Assembly (NCBI RefSeq): GCF_040361435.1 | Contig: NZ_APNL01000011.1 | Span: 1-64,000 of the forward strand | Length of the DNA stretch: 64,000 bases | Direction of reading: 5' to 3' | From: Salinisphaera sp002433465 | GTDB lineage: Bacteria; Pseudomonadota; Gammaproteobacteria; Nevskiales; Salinisphaeraceae | Shown here: one piece after another, positions 61,490 through 64,000 of the stretch | How positions within the stretch are numbered: position 1 is the first letter of the stretch | How the letters are laid out: each line of letters opens with the position of its first letter | The notes under the pieces: generated by a model | What the model was told of the DNA's origin: nothing | Seen by the model: the letters and a program-made list of their open reading frames with translations, nothing else | Databases searched by the model: none | Program-made: the position numbers and the translations under genes

Positions 61490-62146
61490 TCAGATCGGCA
61501 AGGCACCGAGATGTTCCGCGGCACGAACATTTAAAGTGCGGCAGAGCTGCGTACTCAGATCGTCTGCCACCACGTCGAGCGACGCCGGGCCACCCAGCGC
61601 GGAAACCTGGGTCATGGCCAGGCCGTGATAGCCGCAGGGATCGATTCGCGAGAAGGGCTCGAGATCCATGTCCACGTTCAGTGCAAGCCCGTGATAGCTC
61701 GTGCCCTGGCGAACGCGCAGCCCGATAGAGCCGATCTTGGCTTCGCCCACATAGACCCCGGGTGCGTCGGGTTTGGCGAATGCATCGATATCGTAGCCGG
61801 CCAGCGTGGCGACCATGGCCTGTTCGAGCGCGGTGACCAGGCTGCGAATGCCGATACCCAGCCGGCGCAGATCCACCATGACGTAGGCCATGATCTGGCC
61901 CGGCCCGTGATAGGTGACCTGGCCGCCGCGATCGATCGGCACCACGGGGATATCGCCGGGCGCGAGCACGTGCTCGGCGCGGCCGTTCTTGCCCTGGGTG
62001 AACACCGGGGCGTGATTGAGCAGCCACAGTGCGTCGTGGCTCTGGTCATCGCGCGTTTCGGCGAAATCCTGCATCGCCCGCCATACCGGCTCATAGGGCT
62101 GGGGTGCCCAGCCGAAACGGGTGACCTCTATTAACGGGGCGGTCAT
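61490..62146 (-). CDS. lipB: Lipoyl(octanoyl) transferase
   Basis: A 218-residue enzyme that moves octanoate from acyl carrier protein to lipoyl domains. RGGQVTYHGPGQ (73-84), the conserved Lys137 in EAKIGSIGLRV and catalytic Cys171 in IDPCGYHG are in place. It follows ybeD with one base between. lipA, which often comes next, is absent; mlaF follows instead. Confidence 0.95.
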   Translation of the reverse strand: MTAPLIEVTRFGWAPQPYEPVWRAMQDFAETRDDQSHDALWLLNHAPVFTQGKNGRAEHVLAPGDIPVVPIDRGGQVTYHGPGQIMAYVMVDLRRLGIGIRSLVTALEQAMVATLAGYDIDAFAKPDAPGVYVGEAKIGSIGLRVRQGTSYHGLALNVDMDLEPFSRIDPCGYHGLAMTQVSALGGPASLDVVADDLSTQLCRTLNVRAAEHLGALPI

Positions 62147-62147
62147 G

Positions 62148-62414
62148 CTAGAGCGCCATCAGCACGGCGCTGTCATTGCTCAGATCGCCGTAGATCGCAT
62201 CCAGCTGAGCCTGGCTGCGGGCCGTGATGTTGGCCGTCACCGCCAGATACTTGCCGCCGCGGCTGTCGCGCGCGCTGACCGCGCTGCGCTCGAGTTCGGG
62301 GGCGTGCTGCTTGATCAGCGTATAGATATGTTCTTCGAAATCGCCGGCATGCTTGCCAAAGGCCTTGATCGGAAACTCGCAGGGGAATTCGAGTAGGGTT
62401 TCTTGCTCAGTCAT
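62148..62414 (-). CDS. ybeD: YbeD/DUF493 family protein
   Basis: A small 88-residue ferredoxin-like-fold protein. LLEFPCEFPIKAFGKHAGDFEEHIYTLI and GKYLAVTANITARSQAQLDAIYGDLSNDSAVLMAL are characteristic; the family is thought regulatory but is not defined. It overlaps the aminotransferase gene by eight bases and precedes lipB, its usual partner. Confidence 0.92.
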   Translation of the reverse strand: MTEQETLLEFPCEFPIKAFGKHAGDFEEHIYTLIKQHAPELERSAVSARDSRGGKYLAVTANITARSQAQLDAIYGDLSNDSAVLMAL

Positions 62415-63252
62415 GGGGCATAGCTTGCAGCGCGGCGTGCATGCGCGTCCAGAGCGGTCCCGGTTTGCCGTTGCCCACGCACGCGCCATCGAGCTCGGTT
62501 ACCGGGAAAATCTCGCGCACCGACGAGGTGATCCATATCTCGCTGGCGCGCTGCAGATCCTCTCGCAGAAGGGTTTCGACTTCGGCGTGCTCGACCTGCT
62601 CGCGCGCGGCGAGTTCGAGCACCGCCGCCCGTGTGATGCCGGGCAGAATGGTATCGCGCAGGGCTGGCGTGACCAGGCGATCGTCGATTACCGCGAATAC
62701 GTTTGAGGATGTCCCTTCCTGGATACAGCCGTCGCGCACCACGAGTGCTTCGCTGGCGCCCTGTGCCCGGGCCTGGTCGGCGGCCAGCACGTTGGCCAGC
62801 AGCGAAGTCGATTTGATCGTGCAGTAGCGCCAGCGCGTATCGTCATGCGTGACCGCGGCGATCCCGTGCGCCAGTACGGCCGGGTCCACGGGCGCGCGAC
62901 TCTGGCAGAAGGCCACCACCGTGGGCTCGATATCGTCGGGAATACGATGATCGCGCCTTGCCGGCGCGCCGCGGGTCACCTGGATATACAGAGAAAGGTC
63001 GCCGCCGCCATTGGCGTCGATCAAGCCTGCGATGATCTCGTGCCACCGCGGGCGATCGTAAGGGTCGCGGATACGCGACAGCCCCAGGCTGCGTGCCAGA
63101 CGATCCAGGTGCTCATCCAGTCGAAAGCCCCGGCCGGCATAGAAGGGCACCACTTCATAGACGCTGTCGGCGAACAGAAAGCCGCGATCAAGCACCGATA
63201 CGCGCGCCTGGGCCAACGGCAGGAACTCGCCGTTCACGAAAGCCGTGTTCAT
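62407..63252 (-). CDS. dat: D-amino acid aminotransferase
   Basis: A 281-residue class IV PLP-dependent aminotransferase. The PLP Lys147 lies in CTIKSTSLLANVLA. RGFLFADSVYEVVPFYAGRGFRLDEHLDRL, EALVVRDGCIQEGTSSNVFAV and LPGITRAAVLELA are the family blocks; YIQVTRGAPARRDHRIP favours the D-amino acid group over branched-chain enzymes. It would supply D-Ala or D-Glu for peptidoglycan. GGGAG before 63252 sets the start. It sits between dacA and ybeD. Confidence 0.9.
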   Translation of the reverse strand: MNTAFVNGEFLPLAQARVSVLDRGFLFADSVYEVVPFYAGRGFRLDEHLDRLARSLGLSRIRDPYDRPRWHEIIAGLIDANGGGDLSLYIQVTRGAPARRDHRIPDDIEPTVVAFCQSRAPVDPAVLAHGIAAVTHDDTRWRYCTIKSTSLLANVLAADQARAQGASEALVVRDGCIQEGTSSNVFAVIDDRLVTPALRDTILPGITRAAVLELAAREQVEHAEVETLLREDLQRASEIWITSSVREIFPVTELDGACVGNGKPGPLWTRMHAALQAMPHD

Positions 63253-63340
63253 CCGTGCCACTCCCGGCCGGTCATGCCATTCGCTCGCACCGCAGGCCCG
63301 CCCGCCTGCGCGATTCGCAGGCGTAAGCCGGCGTTGCCGA

Positions 63341-64000
63341 TCATTCGAACATCATCATCACTTCGTCGGTGAGCTGACGGAAGATGCCGCCTTTTTCGAT
63401 GTCCTTGCCGGCGAACAGGGGCACCTGCGCAAGCGTCTTCGTGTCGTACTTGATCTCCAGCGTACCCAGGCGCTCGCCTTTCTTGATCGGCGCGAGCAGG
63501 GTGGACGGCAGCTCGGCGTTGGTGGTCAGCGCATCGCGCTGGCCACGCGGGAAGGCCACGTCCACCGCGCCCTTGGCGACCACGGGCAGCATGGTGTCAT
63601 CGCCTTTCCAGACGCGTACTTCGGCGATCTGCTTGCCGGCGTCGAACAGATGGCCGCTTTCATAGAAGCGAAAGCCGTAGTTGAGCAGGGCCGCGGTCTG
63701 CGACTTGCGCGCATTGTTCGAATTGGTGCCGGTTACCACCGCGACCGTGCGCATGCCGTCCCGCTTGGCCGAGGCCGACAGGCAATAGCCGGCCGATTCG
63801 GTATGGCCGGTCTTGCCGCCGTCCACGCTTTCGTCGGACCACAGCAGCGAGTTGCGGTTGTACTGCTCGATACCGTTATAGGTGAACTTCTTCTCGCTGT
63901 AATACTTCTTGTAAAGTTCCGGGAAGTCGCGGATGACCGCGCTCAGCAGACGCGCGATATCGTGCGCCGACATGTAATGGTTTTCGTGCGGCCAGCCGCT
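63341..64000 (-). CDS. dacA: D-alanyl-D-alanine carboxypeptidase, C-terminal part (cut by window edge)
   Basis: This is the 3' part of a PBP5/6-type carboxypeptidase; the gene runs off the window at 64000. The KTG triad is in DGGKTGHTESAGYCLSASAK, preceded by KKFTYNGIEQYNRNSLLWSDE. The C-terminal beta domain (IAEVRVWKGDD, LPVVAKGAVDVAFPRG) ends in the amphipathic anchor IFRQLTDEVMMMF. The SxxK and SxN motifs lie beyond the window. It trims stem-peptide D-Ala on the outer face of the inner membrane. Confidence 0.93.
   Translation of the reverse strand, partial: SGWPHENHYMSAHDIARLLSAVIRDFPELYKKYYSEKKFTYNGIEQYNRNSLLWSDESVDGGKTGHTESAGYCLSASAKRDGMRTVAVVTGTNSNNARKSQTAALLNYGFRFYESGHLFDAGKQIAEVRVWKGDDTMLPVVAKGAVDVAFPRGQRDALTTNAELPSTLLAPIKKGERLGTLEIKYDTKTLAQVPLFAGKDIEKGGIFRQLTDEVMMMFE

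Overview
The window reads as one contiguous piece of chromosome from a GC-rich, probably halotolerant gammaproteobacterium. The Mla lipid-transport operon beside lipB/ybeD/dacA, EttA, MltF, PurL and YpeA, and an ectoine-type acetyltransferase, together with the acidic, Asp/Glu-rich proteins, all fit such a host. A Salinisphaera-like organism is my best guess, but this rests on general likeness and not on any search. Nearly all of the window is tightly packed coding sequence. I see no prophage, insertion sequence, CRISPR array or rRNA, and only one tRNA.

Layout. 1-513: tandem structured repeats with terminator-like hairpins. 738-4626: a lipoprotein hydrolase, a CtaG/DUF2243 membrane pair and a solitary ectA. 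4623-9430: a minus-strand operon of ATP-grasp ligase, CocE/NonD hydrolase and amidase. 9710-11072: pncC-nadE for pyridine nucleotide recycling. 11167-18794: the protocatechuate branch of the beta-ketoadipate pathway (pcaF, fused pcaD-pcaC, pcaH, pcaG, a MetE-like gene, pcaB and an IclR-type regulator), with two near-identical palindromic operators. 18824-22710: an HD-GYP protein, a lactate permease and a GlcG/HbpS protein. 22804-26364: a four-gene cluster pairing a PAPS-type sulfotransferase with a membrane-anchored arylsulfotransferase and two membrane proteins.

26563-38595 carries mixed genes: a queuosine-precursor-type transporter, an ABC1 kinase overlapping an SRPBCC-SDR fusion, a 5'-nucleotidase-type lipoprotein, a WYL regulator, a degenerate J-like protein, a SprT-like protease, a DUF815 ATPase and a zinc alcohol dehydrogenase with an SRPBCC partner. 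39137-41669: ettA and cysH, divergent, with a palindrome between them. 41778-48820: a Fur-box-flanked siderophore system (TonB receptor, binding protein, two permeases, ATPase, FhuF-like reductase), the ABC genes joined by 4-8 base overlaps. 49051-56351: mltF, tRNA-Ser(CGA), DUF1820, an MBL hydrolase, purL and ypeA. 56348-57904: an acyl-CoA ligase. 58231-64000: a same-strand envelope run in the order dacA, dat, ybeD, lipB, mlaF, mlaE, mlaD, mlaC, mlaB, ending in a terminator.

The observations I rate highest are the paired pca operators, the sulfotransferase/ASST/Oxa1-like cluster, the ATP-grasp/CocE/amidase operon, the 17-base duplication that rewrites the fhuF start, and the 5' hairpin repeats. 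All homology calls come from reading motifs and overall sequence character; no database search was possible.
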